Assembly (NCBI RefSeq): GCF_001641335.1
Contig: NZ_LVEM01000004.1
Span: 996,100 to 1,060,099 of the forward strand
Source: Bradyrhizobium stylosanthis
GTDB taxonomy: Bacteria; Pseudomonadota; Alphaproteobacteria; Rhizobiales; Xanthobacteraceae
Length of the DNA stretch: 64,000 bases
Reading direction: 5' to 3'
A program made the translations under genes and the position numbers. The notes beneath the pieces are model-generated. The model ran no database searches. It saw only the letters and a program-made list of their open reading frames with translations, and was not told the DNA's origin. Below are positions 8,782 to 18,425 of the stretch, in pieces; within the stretch, counting starts at the first letter, position 1, and every line of letters begins with the position of its first letter.

Positions 8782-9540
8782 TCAGCCCTGGGCCTTCAGG
8801 CCCCATTTATCGAGGATCTTGTCGATGGTGCCGTTGGCCTTCAGCTTGGCGAGCGACGCATTGATCTTGCCGAGCAGCGCCGTCTCGCCCTTGCGCACGC
8901 CGATGCCGACCGAGCCCACGGTCACGGGCTTGTAGCCGTCCACGAGGCGAACCTCTGGGAAGCCGCCCTGCTTCAGATTGTAGGCCAGGATCGGATAGTC
9001 GGCGTAGCCGGCCTTGAGGCGGCCGGTGTTCACGTCGCGCAGGATGTCGGGAATGGTGTCGTAGGCCTTCACGTCGGCGAACAGGCCGGTCTTCTTCAGC
9101 GCGTCGACGAAGGCGGTGCCGACTTGCGCGCCCACGGTCTCACCCTTCAGATCGTCCTGCGTGGCATAGGCCTTGGTGTCGCTCTTCGGCACGACGAGAC
9201 CTTCGCCATAAGTGTAGATGGGATCGGAGAAATCGACGACCTCCTTGCGCGGCGCGGTGATGAACATCGCGGCGGCGATGATGTCGATCTTGCTCGAGGT
9301 CAGCGAGGGGATCAGCGCCGAGAACTGCATCGGCTCGATCTGCACGTTGAAGCCGGCATCCTTGCCGACTTCAGTGACGAGGTCGACCATGATGCCCTGG
9401 ATGCTGTTGGTCTTGGTGTCGAGGAAGGTGAAGGGAATGCCCGTCGGCGTCGAGCCGACCTTCAGCACCTGCTGCGCCGACGCCGGCGCCATTGCTGCAA
9501 TTGCGAGTGCCGCGACCGCGGCCAGACCAAAACGCTTCAT
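8782..9540 (-). CDS. Periplasmic amino-acid-binding protein of ABC transporter
   Basis: 252 aa from an ATG at 9540 with a GGGGG ribosome-binding sequence. A signal peptide (MKRFGLAAVAALAIAAMAPA, then SAQ) is followed by a solute-binding-protein family 3 domain: GIPFTFLDTKTNSIQGIMVDLV, then ISAAMF-type and DYPILAYNL segments. First gene of the transporter-oxidase operon. Two operator-like palindromes lie in the 162-nt divergent gap to the regulator gene, so this operon is probably controlled by that regulator. Confidence 0.92.
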   Translation of the reverse strand: MKRFGLAAVAALAIAAMAPASAQQVLKVGSTPTGIPFTFLDTKTNSIQGIMVDLVTEVGKDAGFNVQIEPMQFSALIPSLTSSKIDIIAAAMFITAPRKEVVDFSDPIYTYGEGLVVPKSDTKAYATQDDLKGETVGAQVGTAFVDALKKTGLFADVKAYDTIPDILRDVNTGRLKAGYADYPILAYNLKQGGFPEVRLVDGYKPVTVGSVGIGVRKGETALLGKINASLAKLKANGTIDKILDKWGLKAQG

Positions 9541-9622
9541 CGCATCCCCCTTTGGGCTTGGCCGATGGCGGCGCTCGGGCAAAGTCGTGATCAGACGTTG
9601 CGGGCCAAGCCGTTTCGGCCTA

Positions 9623-9640
9623 TTTTCACCAATATGAAAA
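9623..9640. promoter_or_regulatory. Operator-like palindrome 1 (TTTTCA-N6-TGAAAA)
   Basis: Perfect 6-bp inverted arms TTTTCA and TGAAAA separated by 6 nt, in the divergent gap between the transporter operon and the cupin-HTH regulator. It is repeated 50 bp away with the same spacing. A binding site for the adjacent regulator is inferred. Confidence 0.6.
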
Positions 9641-9672
9641 TTTGGTCACACTTTCGCGGCCGATGCAAGCGG

Positions 9673-9690
9673 TTTTCATGCACATGAAGG
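9673..9690. promoter_or_regulatory. Operator-like palindrome 2 (TTTTCA-N6-TGAAGG)
   Basis: Second copy of the TTTTCA-N6-TGAA arrangement, centred exactly 50 bp from the first; the arms TTCATG / CATGAA extend inwards. It ends 12 nt before the regulator's GTG start, so binding here would also repress the regulator gene itself. Confidence 0.6.
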
Positions 9691-9702
9691 AAGCGGTTTG
9701 AC

Positions 9703-10392
9703 GTGAGCGGTGGCAAAAGAATACGCAAACCGGCCGCCGCAAAGCCGGTCAGGAAGGCCGAGAACGGCAACAAGAGCGGTAACAGGAACGGCAAGAAGGC
9801 TACCGTGAAGCCGACGGAGCCAGCAATGGACGTCGCGGTCGGCCGCCGCATCAGGGACCTCCGGCGCGTCAGGCAATTCTCGCTAGAGACGGTCGCTTCG
9901 CGCACGGACCTTTCGATCGGCTTCCTCAGCCAGATCGAGCGCGGCCTGTCGTCACCGTCGCTGCGCGTGCTGGCAACGCTCGCCGACGTGCTCGGCGTCG
10001 GCATCGCGGCGCTGTTCGGCGCGAGCCCGAGCGCCGACGGCGCCTCGGACCAGGTCGTGACGCGCGGGCTGCAGCGGCCCGAACTGAAACTCTGGCGCAC
10101 CGGCGTGTCGAAGCAACTGCTCAGCCCGGCCGGCACCGACAACAAGCTCAATCTGTTCCTGGTGCATCTGGAGCCCGGCGGCTCCACCGGCGACGAGCTC
10201 TACACCCATGACGGCGAGGAAGCCGGCCTCGTGCTCGAAGGCGAGATGATGCTGACGGTGGACAGCGAGACATGGTCGCTGAAGACCGGCGACAGCTTTA
10301 GATTTGCGAGCCGACGGCCGCACCGGTTTTCAAATCCGGCGAACGATGCGAAGGCCGTGGTGCTGTGGGTGAACTGCGTGACGGGGGCGTAG
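9703..10392 (+). CDS. XRE-type HTH regulator with C-terminal cupin domain (PuuR-like)
   Basis: 229 aa from a GTG at 9703 preceded by GAAGGAAG. A basic N-terminal tail (Lys/Arg-rich, about 40 residues) precedes the HTH (VGRRIRDLRRVRQFSLETVA...LSIGFLSQIERG, residues ~45-100). The cupin domain follows, with GDELYTHDGEEAGLVLEGE and the RRPHRFSNP segment. This architecture is that of PuuR and related repressors of amine or amino-acid catabolism, in which the cupin senses the ligand. It is divergent from the ABC transporter-oxidase operon with paired palindromes between them. Confidence 0.85.
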   Translation: MSGGKRIRKPAAAKPVRKAENGNKSGNRNGKKATVKPTEPAMDVAVGRRIRDLRRVRQFSLETVASRTDLSIGFLSQIERGLSSPSLRVLATLADVLGVGIAALFGASPSADGASDQVVTRGLQRPELKLWRTGVSKQLLSPAGTDNKLNLFLVHLEPGGSTGDELYTHDGEEAGLVLEGEMMLTVDSETWSLKTGDSFRFASRRPHRFSNPANDAKAVVLWVNCVTGA

Positions 10393-10421
10393 GCACTTTC
10401 CGTCCACGCGCACACTCCCAG

Positions 10422-10530
10422 CCTCGTCATCCTGAAGTGCTCGCGCAGCGAGCCTCGAAGGATGCACGGCCCCGATAGAGCCGGGCCGTCGCCCTTCGAG
10501 GGCCGCTACGCGGCCGCCTCAGGGTGACGG
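10422..10530. repeat. Dispersed intergenic repeat (CTTCGAGG / CCTCAGG type)
   Basis: Imperfect inverted structure running from GTCATCCTGAAG through GCCTCGAAGGATGC to CCCTTCGAGGGCCGC and CGCCTCAGGGTGACGG. Related sequences occur at 37934-38068 and 62898-62943 in this window, so it belongs to one dispersed family. Confidence 0.7.
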
Positions 10531-10561
10531 TTGATTGATACGGGCGCTCTGCCTCTACATG

Positions 10562-10645
10562 GTCATTGCGAGCGCAGCGAAGCAATCCAGAATCCCGCTG
10601 CGGAAAAAGTCTGGATTGCTTCGTCGCTCCGCTCCTCGCAATGAC
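10562..10645. repeat. Palindromic repeat GTCATTGCGAG...CTCGCAATGAC
   Basis: A near-perfect inverted repeat with outer arms GTCATTGCGAG and CTCGCAATGAC and inner arms AAGCAATCCAGA / TCTGGATTGCTT around a 17-nt centre. It lies just downstream of dadA. From memory it is a common alphaproteobacterial intergenic palindrome. Confidence 0.75.
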
Positions 10646-10659
10646 GAGGGGATAGAGTC

Positions 10660-11925
10660 TTACCCAAACCGATAGTTATACCTATCCACCGACAGCGCAC
10701 TGACATCAATGTCCGGCTTCTTGCCGGACAGCATGTCGGCGAGCACGCGGCCCGAACCGCAGGACATGGTCCAGCCGAGCGTGCCGTGGCCGGTGTTGAG
10801 GTGGAGGTTGGCGTATTGCGTCGGGCCGATCACGGGCGGGCCGTCCGGCGTCATCGGGCGCAGGCCGCTCCAGAACGTCGCCTTGGAGAGATCGCCGCCG
10901 CGCGGGAAGAGATCGGTCAGCGAGTGATCCAGCGTGGCGCGGCGGGCATCGTACAGCTTGCTCGAATAGCCGGAGATCTCGGCGGTGCCACCGACGCGGA
11001 TGCGATTGCCGAGGCGGGTGATCGCGACCTTGTAGCTCTCGTCCATCACGGTCGATTCCGGCGCGCCGGAGGCGTCCTTGATCGGCACCGTGATCGAATA
11101 GCCCTTCACCGGATAGACCGGCAGCGAGATGTCGAGCGGCGCGGCGAGACGCGACGACCAGCTTCCGAGCGCGAGCACGTAGGCGTCCGCCTGCAACGTG
11201 CCGGCGCTGGTCACGACACCACTGACGCGCGCGCCGTCGGTGACGATGCGGTCGATGCCGGTGTTGAACATGAAGCGCACACCGAGCGCCTGGGCATGCT
11301 TGGCCAGCGCCTGCGTGAACATGTGGCAGTCGCCGGTCTCGTCCTGCGGCAAGCGAAGCCCGCCGGCGAACTTCTCCTTCACGCCTGCTAGCGCCGGCTC
11401 GACCGCAATGCAGCCCTCGCGGCTCAGCACCTCGAAGGGCACGCCATATTGCTTGAGCACGGCGATGTCTTCGCCGGTGCCGTCGAGCTGGGACTGGTAG
11501 CGGAACAGCTGCAGCGTGCCCTGCGAGCGCTCGTCATATTGAATGCCGATGTCGCGGCGCAGATCACGCAGGCAATCGCGGCTGTATTCCGCGATCGGGA
11601 TCATCCGGCTCTTGTTGACCGCGTAGCGCTCGCTGGTGCAGTTGCGCAGCATCTTGAGCAGCCAGACCCACATGACGGGATCGAGCTTCGGCCGGATCAC
11701 CAGCGGGCCGTGCTTCATCAACAGCCACTTGACCGCCTTCACCGGCACGCCGGGACCGGCCCAGGGCGAGGAATAGCCGGGCGACACTTCGCCGGCATTG
11801 GCAAAGGAGGTCTCAAGCGCCGGTTCGGGCTGACGGTCGACGACCGTCACCTCATGGCCGGCACGTGCGAGGTAGTAGGCAGAGGTGACACCGATGACAC
11901 CGCTGCCGAGGATCAGAACTTTCAC
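10660..11925 (-). CDS. dadA: D-amino-acid dehydrogenase small subunit (DadA)
   Basis: 421 aa flavoprotein beginning MKVLILGSGVIGVTSAYYLA, with the FAD-binding GxGxxG at the very N-terminus and the DadA-specific ANAGEVSPGYSSPWAGPGVP segment. The C-terminal NTGHGTLGWTMSCGSGRVLADM is also diagnostic. It oxidatively deaminates D-amino acids (typically D-Ala) to 2-oxo acids, passing electrons to the respiratory chain at the inner membrane. The length matches DadA. It is followed upstream by the aminotransferase gene in the same orientation (70-nt gap). No alanine racemase gene is adjacent. Confidence 0.93.
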   Translation of the reverse strand: MKVLILGSGVIGVTSAYYLARAGHEVTVVDRQPEPALETSFANAGEVSPGYSSPWAGPGVPVKAVKWLLMKHGPLVIRPKLDPVMWVWLLKMLRNCTSERYAVNKSRMIPIAEYSRDCLRDLRRDIGIQYDERSQGTLQLFRYQSQLDGTGEDIAVLKQYGVPFEVLSREGCIAVEPALAGVKEKFAGGLRLPQDETGDCHMFTQALAKHAQALGVRFMFNTGIDRIVTDGARVSGVVTSAGTLQADAYVLALGSWSSRLAAPLDISLPVYPVKGYSITVPIKDASGAPESTVMDESYKVAITRLGNRIRVGGTAEISGYSSKLYDARRATLDHSLTDLFPRGGDLSKATFWSGLRPMTPDGPPVIGPTQYANLHLNTGHGTLGWTMSCGSGRVLADMLSGKKPDIDVSALSVDRYNYRFG

Positions 11926-11995
11926 GCTTGGTCAAACTCCCGCGGCATCACGCTCGCCGCTGCAAGGAAACAACTCGCAACGGCGAGAGCAATTA

Positions 11996-13324
11996 TCAGG
12001 CCACCTTCTTGATGGCGTCGCCGAGGATCGAGACCATCTGGTCGATATGGCTCTTCTCGACGATGAGCGGAGGCGACATCGCGAAGCTGTCGCCGCTCAT
12101 GCGCAGGTAAAGGCCGGTGTTGAAGCAGTCGACCATCACGTCGTAGCCGCGCGCGCCGACGATGCCGTCGCGCGGCGCCAGCTCGACCGCGCCCATCAGG
12201 CCGCAATTGCGGATATCGACGACGTTCGGCAGGCCCTTGAGCTGATGCAGCGCATCGCGCCAGTATTCGGCCATCGACGCACCGCGCGTCAGCAGGCCCT
12301 CGTCCTTGTAGATGTCGAGCGTCGCGATGCCCGCGGCGCAGGCGGTCGGATGCGCCGAGTAAGTGTAGCCGTGGAACAGCTCCATCGCGTTCTCCGGGCC
12401 GACCATCATGCCGTCATGCACCTTGCGGCTCGCGAACACCGCGCCGCAGGGGATGGTGCCGTTGGTGATGCCCTTGGCCGTCGTCATCAGGTCCGGCGTG
12501 ACGCCGAAGAAGTTGGCGGCGAACGGCGTGCCGAGACGGCCGAAGCCGGTGATGACCTCGTCGAAGATCAGCAGGATGCCGTGCTTGTCGCAGATCTCGC
12601 GCAGGCGCTGCAGATAGCCCTTCGGCGGCGGCAGCACCGCGGTCGAACCCGGCACCGGCTCGACGATGACGGCGGCGATGGTCTCGGCGCCGTGCAGGCC
12701 GACCAGACGCTCGAGATCGTCGGCGAGCTCGGCGCCATGCTCGGGCTGGTCCTTGGCAAAGGCGTTGCGGGAGAGATCGTGGGTGTGGCGGATGTGGTCG
12801 ACGCCCGGCAGCAGGGTCGCAAAGGCGCGGCGGTTGGCGACCATGCCGCCGACCGAGGTGCCGCCGAAGCCGACGCCGTGATAGCCGCGCTCGCGGCCGA
12901 TCAGGCGGGTGCGGCTCGACTGGCCGTTGGCGCGATGATAGGCGAGGGCGATCTTCAGCGCGGTGTCGACCGATTCAGAGCCGGAGTTGGTGAAGAAGAT
13001 GCGATCGAGGCCTTTCGGCGCGATCTCGGCAAGGCGCTCGGCGAAGTCGAAGGCCAGCGGATGACCCATCTGGAAGGTCGGTGCGAAGTCCAGCGTCATG
13101 AGCTGGCGTTCGACCGCGGCAGCGATCTGCTTGCGGCCGTGGCCGGCATTGACGCACCAGAGGCCGGCGGAGCCGTCGATCACCTTGCGGCCGTCGACGG
13201 TGGTGTAGTGCATGCCCTCGGCCGAGGAGAACAGGCGCGGCGCCTTCTTGAACTGCCGATTGGCCGTGAACGGCATCCAGAACGAGTCGGTCTTGATAGT
13301 GTTCGGAATCTGATGAAGGGTCAC
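11996..13324 (-). CDS. Class III omega-amino acid:pyruvate aminotransferase
   Basis: 442 aa from a GTG at 13324, chosen because AAGGAG lies 7 nt upstream; an in-frame ATG at 13360 would add 12 residues. PLP enzyme landmarks are FTNSGSESVDTALKIA, ERGYHGVGFGG, IFDEVITGFGRLG and the Schiff-base Lys in TTAKGITNG. The family transfers amino groups from omega-amino acids or polyamine-derived amines (beta-alanine, GABA, putrescine) to pyruvate, giving alanine. With dadA next to it and an amine oxidase nearby, it fits a small amine-catabolism block. Confidence 0.88.
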   Translation of the reverse strand: MTLHQIPNTIKTDSFWMPFTANRQFKKAPRLFSSAEGMHYTTVDGRKVIDGSAGLWCVNAGHGRKQIAAAVERQLMTLDFAPTFQMGHPLAFDFAERLAEIAPKGLDRIFFTNSGSESVDTALKIALAYHRANGQSSRTRLIGRERGYHGVGFGGTSVGGMVANRRAFATLLPGVDHIRHTHDLSRNAFAKDQPEHGAELADDLERLVGLHGAETIAAVIVEPVPGSTAVLPPPKGYLQRLREICDKHGILLIFDEVITGFGRLGTPFAANFFGVTPDLMTTAKGITNGTIPCGAVFASRKVHDGMMVGPENAMELFHGYTYSAHPTACAAGIATLDIYKDEGLLTRGASMAEYWRDALHQLKGLPNVVDIRNCGLMGAVELAPRDGIVGARGYDVMVDCFNTGLYLRMSGDSFAMSPPLIVEKSHIDQMVSILGDAIKKVA

Positions 13325-13474
13325 GGCCGCGCTCCTTTGCTGACCCGCTAGCAGAGCCACGGCTTGGAAACCGCAACAAGTCCTTTTCTGGTGACCTGCA
13401 AGCCATTGATTTCGCTAGGGCAGCCGGTCCATATTTGCGCGATCCGCAACACCTGCAACACGGGACCCCAGGCT

Positions 13475-14023
13475 ATGAGCGTCGACATCGGTGGACGGCT
13501 GCGATTCATCCGGGCGCGTCACAAGCTGTCGCAGCGCGAGCTGGCAAAACGCGCCGGCGTCACCAATTCGACGATCTCGTTGATCGAATCCAACCAGATG
13601 AACCCGTCGGTCGGCGCGCTCAAGCGCATCCTCGACGGCATCCCGATGGGGCTCGCCGAGTTCTTCGCGCTGGAGCCGGAGTCCAGGCGCAAGATCTTCT
13701 ACCGCGCGGAGGAACTGACCGAGGTCGGCAAGAAACCGATCTCCTATCGGCAGATCGGCGACAATCTGTTCGGACGCAGCCTGCAGATCCTGAAAGAGCG
13801 TTACGAGCCAGGCAGCGACACCGGGCGCGTGCATCTCGTCCATGACGGCGAGGAAGGCGGTATCGTGATCTCCGGCAAGCTCGAAGTTACCGTCGAGGAC
13901 GAGCGCCGCATCCTCAATCCCGGCGACGCCTATTATTTCGAGAGCCGCCGTCCGCATCGTTTCCGCTGTGTCGGCGGCAAGGCTTGCGAGGTGATCTCGG
14001 CATGCACGCCGCCGACATTCTGA
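13475..14023 (+). CDS. XRE-type HTH regulator with cupin domain (PuuR-like)
   Basis: 182 aa from an ATG at 13475. HTH at residues ~5-60 (GGRLRFIRARHKLSQRELAKR...NSTISLIESNQ), then a cupin with RVHLVHDGEEGGIVISGKLE and ESRRPHRFRCVGG. It is the second such regulator in 4 kb, and it is divergent from the aminotransferase gene, which it probably controls. It lacks the basic N-terminal tail of the first copy. The ligand is unknown. Confidence 0.85.
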   Translation: MSVDIGGRLRFIRARHKLSQRELAKRAGVTNSTISLIESNQMNPSVGALKRILDGIPMGLAEFFALEPESRRKIFYRAEELTEVGKKPISYRQIGDNLFGRSLQILKERYEPGSDTGRVHLVHDGEEGGIVISGKLEVTVEDERRILNPGDAYYFESRRPHRFRCVGGKACEVISACTPPTF

Positions 14024-14171
14024 CGCGGTAATTCGCCTCATCCGGGATCCTACGGAGTGCCCCGGTGTCTTACGGAGCTTGAGGCATCTCAATTTCCGCG
14101 CGCCGGTCCTCTATATGATGCGAGCCGTAGCCGAGAGACATTCCGGCGCCGCTTCTTAACAGGGCCCGCAG

Positions 14172-14324
14172 ATGAAGATCACGCTCGCCAATGCCGAGGC
14201 TGCGCTCGACGAAGTGCAGCGCGATGCCGACAAGCTCCATTCGCGCGAGCTGCGCAAGGTCATCGCCGAGTACATCGAGACACAGCGCGAGGCGCTGAAG
14301 GCGATCCGCAAGAAATTGCACTAG
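14172..14324 (+). CDS. Small hypothetical helical protein
   Basis: 50 aa (MKITLANAEAALDEVQRDA, ending in KAIRKKLH) from an ATG at 14172. The sequence is charged and predicted helical throughout. Codon third positions are G/C-rich as in neighbouring genes, supporting a real gene despite its length. No function can be assigned. Confidence 0.5.
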   Translation: MKITLANAEAALDEVQRDADKLHSRELRKVIAEYIETQREALKAIRKKLH

Positions 14325-14368
14325 CAGAACGCGGCGGAGCGAGACGAGCTCGCCCCGCCTTGCTCCAC

Positions 14369-16630
14369 TCAGCGCTGCGTCAGCAACTCCTCGATCTTGA
14401 TCGGGAAGCGGCGCACGCGCACACCGGTCGCATGCCACACCGCGTTGGCGACCGCGCCGGCGCTGCCGGTGATGCCAATCTCGCCGACGCCCTTGATGCC
14501 GAGCGCATTCACATGCGGGTCGTGCTCCTCGACCGTGATCACGTCGAGCGGCGGCACGTCGGCATTCACCGGAATGTGGTACTCGCCGAGATTGGCATTC
14601 ATGATCCTGCCGCTGCGGCGATCGGTGACGGCCTCCTCGTGCAGCGCGAAGGACATGCCCCAGATCATGCCGCCGAACAGCTGGCTCTTCACCAGATGCG
14701 GGTTGACGATGCGTCCCGCGGCAAAGGCGCCGACCATGCGGCTGACGCGGACCTGGCCGAGCTCGGGATCGACCTTCACTTCCGCGAACACCGCGCCGTG
14801 GGCGTGCATCGCATACTCTTCCATCGCCGCCGGGTTCGGCGCACCGGTGCCGCGGGCCTCGACCTCGGCGACGCCTGCGCGCGCGAGGATCTCGGCATAG
14901 CTCTCGCTGCGGCTCTCGTCGTCGCGACGGATCAGCCTGCCGTCCCGCGCGATCACGCCCGCATTGCCGGCACCGAACAGCGGCGAGCGCTCGTCATTGG
15001 TTGCGAGATCGGCGAGCTTTGCGATCACGGCCGCGCCGGCACTGTGGATCGCGGCGCCTGCAGTCGCCGTATGCGCCGAGCCGCCGGCGATGCCGGCATC
15101 AGGCAGGTCGGATGTGCCGGCCTTGAAGTCCACGCGGTCGATATCGAGACCGACGGCATCGGCCGCGATCTGGGCAAGCGCCGTCCAGGCGCCCTGCCCC
15201 ATGTCGTGCGCGCCGATCTCCATCGCGCCCGAGCCGTCGCGGCGGAGCACAGCGCGCGCCTCGGCCTGGAACATCAGCGCGGGGAACGTCGCGGTGCCCA
15301 TCCCCCAGCCGACCAGAAGTCCGGCATCGTCGCGCATCTGTCGGGGCTGGAGCGAGCGTTTCGCCCAGCCGAAACGCGCTGCGCCCTGATCGTAGCAGGC
15401 ACGCAGCGCTTTCGAGGAGAACGGTCGTCCCGTCATCGGCTCGACCTCGGCATAGTTCTTCAGGCGGAAGGCGAGCGGGTCGATGCCGCAGGCCCAGGCC
15501 ATCTCGTCGATCGCGCTCTCCAGCGCGATCGAGCCCGTCGCCTCGCCCGGCGCGCGCATGAACAGCGGCGTGCCGGTGTTGACGCGCACGGCATCGTGCG
15601 AGGTGCGGATCGCCGGCGCCGCATAGAGCGTGTGCGAGGCGTCGGCCGCAGGCTCGTAGAAATCGTCGAACGTGCTCGACACGGTCCTGGCGTGATGATC
15701 GAGCGCGGTCAGGCGCCCCTCGCCGTCGGTGCCGATGCGCAGCCGCTGACGCGTCGGCGCGCGATGGCCGACCGGGCCGTACATCTGCTCACGCCGCAGC
15801 ACGAGCTTGACCGGCTTGCCGACAAGCTTAGCGGCCATGATGCCGAGGGTCGGCGGGCCGGACATCAGCCCCTTCGAGCCGAAACCGCCACCGAGGAACG
15901 GACTGCGGATGTGGATCTTGTCGGGCGCAATGCCGAACAGCTCGGCGATGCGGCCGAGCGACAGCATCAGGCCCTGGGTCGGCATGTCGATCTGCAGATT
16001 GTCACCGTTCCAATGAGCCACGATGGCGTGCGGCTCCATCGCATTGTGATATTGCGGCGGTGTCTCGTAGGTCGCGTCGATCTGCTTCTCGGCCGCGGCG
16101 AGGCCCGCCTCGACATCGCCATGGGTGTTTTCAGTGGGATTGCCGACGCCGACGACCGGCGGCACGTAGCTCTCGCCGGCGTCGAGCCCGACGAGCGCAG
16201 TTTGCACGTCATATCGCGGCGCCAGCAGCGTGGCGCCTTCCGTCGCCGCCTCCAGCGTCTCGGCAATCACCACCGCGATCGGCTGGTTGGCATAGCGGAC
16301 CTCATGGCTCTGCAGCACCTCCATCCGGAACACGAACGGATTGGTCTTGATCTCCGGATCGATCGCGAGCTTCGGCTTGTGGTCGGGCGTCATGACCTCC
16401 ACCACGCCTGGATGACGCTTGGCGGCCGCGACATCGAGCGAGGTCACGCGGCCGCGCGCGATGCTGGCGACGGCCATCACGGCAAACAGCATGCCGGGCG
16501 GATGATTGTCGGCGGCATAGGTCGCACGCCCCGTGACCTTGAGAACGCCGTCACGGCGGGTCAGCGGCTGGCCGATGTTCGAGCCGTGCCGCAGATGGGC
16601 GGGCGCGCTGGTCAGGTTGAGCTCAGGCAT
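14369..16630 (-). CDS. paoC: Molybdopterin-binding large subunit of PaoABC-type aldehyde dehydrogenase
   Basis: 753 aa xanthine-oxidase-family catalytic subunit from an ATG at 16630, overlapping the FAD-subunit stop by 8 nt. Family features include SPFLGGGFGSKG (molybdopterin contact), FMRAPGEATG, MGQGAWTALAQIAAD and the C-terminal GVGEIGITGSAGAVANAV, which holds the catalytic Glu. The length fits PaoC/YagR rather than the larger eukaryotic xanthine dehydrogenase. It oxidises aldehydes or N-heterocycles with the Mo cofactor and passes electrons to the FeS and FAD subunits encoded just upstream. The natural substrate is unknown; the symbol is by family. Confidence 0.87.
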   Translation of the reverse strand: MPELNLTSAPAHLRHGSNIGQPLTRRDGVLKVTGRATYAADNHPPGMLFAVMAVASIARGRVTSLDVAAAKRHPGVVEVMTPDHKPKLAIDPEIKTNPFVFRMEVLQSHEVRYANQPIAVVIAETLEAATEGATLLAPRYDVQTALVGLDAGESYVPPVVGVGNPTENTHGDVEAGLAAAEKQIDATYETPPQYHNAMEPHAIVAHWNGDNLQIDMPTQGLMLSLGRIAELFGIAPDKIHIRSPFLGGGFGSKGLMSGPPTLGIMAAKLVGKPVKLVLRREQMYGPVGHRAPTRQRLRIGTDGEGRLTALDHHARTVSSTFDDFYEPAADASHTLYAAPAIRTSHDAVRVNTGTPLFMRAPGEATGSIALESAIDEMAWACGIDPLAFRLKNYAEVEPMTGRPFSSKALRACYDQGAARFGWAKRSLQPRQMRDDAGLLVGWGMGTATFPALMFQAEARAVLRRDGSGAMEIGAHDMGQGAWTALAQIAADAVGLDIDRVDFKAGTSDLPDAGIAGGSAHTATAGAAIHSAGAAVIAKLADLATNDERSPLFGAGNAGVIARDGRLIRRDDESRSESYAEILARAGVAEVEARGTGAPNPAAMEEYAMHAHGAVFAEVKVDPELGQVRVSRMVGAFAAGRIVNPHLVKSQLFGGMIWGMSFALHEEAVTDRRSGRIMNANLGEYHIPVNADVPPLDVITVEEHDPHVNALGIKGVGEIGITGSAGAVANAVWHATGVRVRRFPIKIEELLTQR

Positions 16631-17674
16631 GAATGGCTCCAGACGTCGAGGCAAAGGGAGAGGCCGGCAGCGCGGGGATGCGCGCGGGCGTGCCGGCAGC
16701 GGCAAGGGTCAGCGCGCGCACGACGATGCGGCGCGCCAGCTCGATCTTGAAGGCGTTGTCGCCGGACGGTTTTGCGTCGGTGAGCGCGCGCCAGGCGGCC
16801 TCCTGGAATGCGTCGGCCGTGGGCGCGACGTTCCTGAGAACGTCCTCCGCGGCGCGGGCGCGCCAGGGCTTTGCGGCAACGCCGCCGAGCGCAAGCCGGG
16901 CCTCGGCGATCTTGCCGTTCTCGATCCGCAACGCAGCCGCGGCCGAGACGACCGCAAAGGCATAGGACGTGCGCTCGCGGACCTTGAGGTAGCGCGCATG
17001 CGTCGCAAAGCCACGCGCTGCGGCCAGCAGGCGCACGGCGACGATGAGGTCGCCGGGCTCGAGCGCCGATTCACGCTCGGGCGTCTGGCCGGGCAGGCGA
17101 TGCAGCTCCTCCAGCGCGATCTCGCGGCGGCCGCTCCTGCCCTCGATCTCGACGACGGCATCGAGCGCGACCAGCGGCACGCAGAAATCGGAGGGGTGCG
17201 TGGCGATGCAGCTCTCGCTCCAGCCGAGCACGGCATGGCCGCGGTTCTCGCCATCGCGGGCATCGCAGCCGCTGCCGGGCTCGCGCTTGTTACAGCGGCT
17301 GGCGGTGTCGTAGAAGTACGCGCAGCGCGTCCGCTGCAGCAGATTGCCGCCGACGGTCGCGGCGTTGCGCAGTTGCGCGGACGCACCGGAGAGCAGCGCT
17401 TCGGCCACGGCCGGATAGGACTTGGCGAAGTTTGCGTCATGCGCGAGATCGGCATTGCTGACCAGCGCGCCAATGCGCAACGATCCGTCGGCGAGGGTCT
17501 CGATCTGATCGAGCCCGTGAAGATGCGTGACGTCGACCAGGCGATCCGGACGGCTGACGCCGCCCTTCATCAGATCGAGCAAATTGGTACCGGCGGCAAG
17601 ATAGACGGCGCCCGGCTGCGCGGCGGCGCTAACCGCCTCCGCGACCGTGGCGGGCCTGACATAATCGAACTGTT

Positions 17675-17678
<4 letters not shown>
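16623..17678 (-). CDS. paoB: FAD-binding subunit of PaoABC-type aldehyde dehydrogenase
   Basis: 351 aa of the CO-dehydrogenase flavoprotein type (FDYVRPATVAEAVSAAA, AAGTNLLDLMKGGVSRPD, ATVGGNLLQRTRC). A Cys-rich insert (RCAYFYDTASRCNKREPGSG, then C and a later SCIATHPSD) matches the extra 4Fe-4S loop of PaoB/YagS and of 4-hydroxybenzoyl-CoA reductase, absent from ordinary xanthine dehydrogenases. It overlaps both neighbours (4 nt and 8 nt), so the three subunits are translationally coupled. Confidence 0.87.
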
Positions 17679-18172
<494 letters not shown>

Positions 18173-18425
18173 ACAAGGCTCCGATCAGATATGGACATGG
18201 CTCATCGTTCGGCGCGCCACCTCCGTGGCCGCCGTCGATATCGCGCCGCCCTGACGTGATCCGGGCCGGCGCATTGAACAAGATACGGAGGCACCCTCCG
18301 CTTAACAAGGGCCGCCCGGAAATATTTGGAATTCGTCAAAAGCCCGTGGGCATACAACGCGATGCAGCCCTGCAAAGGTTCTCGCGAGGGTTCAATCTAA
18401 CCAATTCGTGATCTACATTGCGGAG

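Noticed and set aside
14057..16750. A plus-strand open frame of 897 codons opposite paoC
   Set aside because: Antisense shadow of a clear molybdoenzyme subunit.
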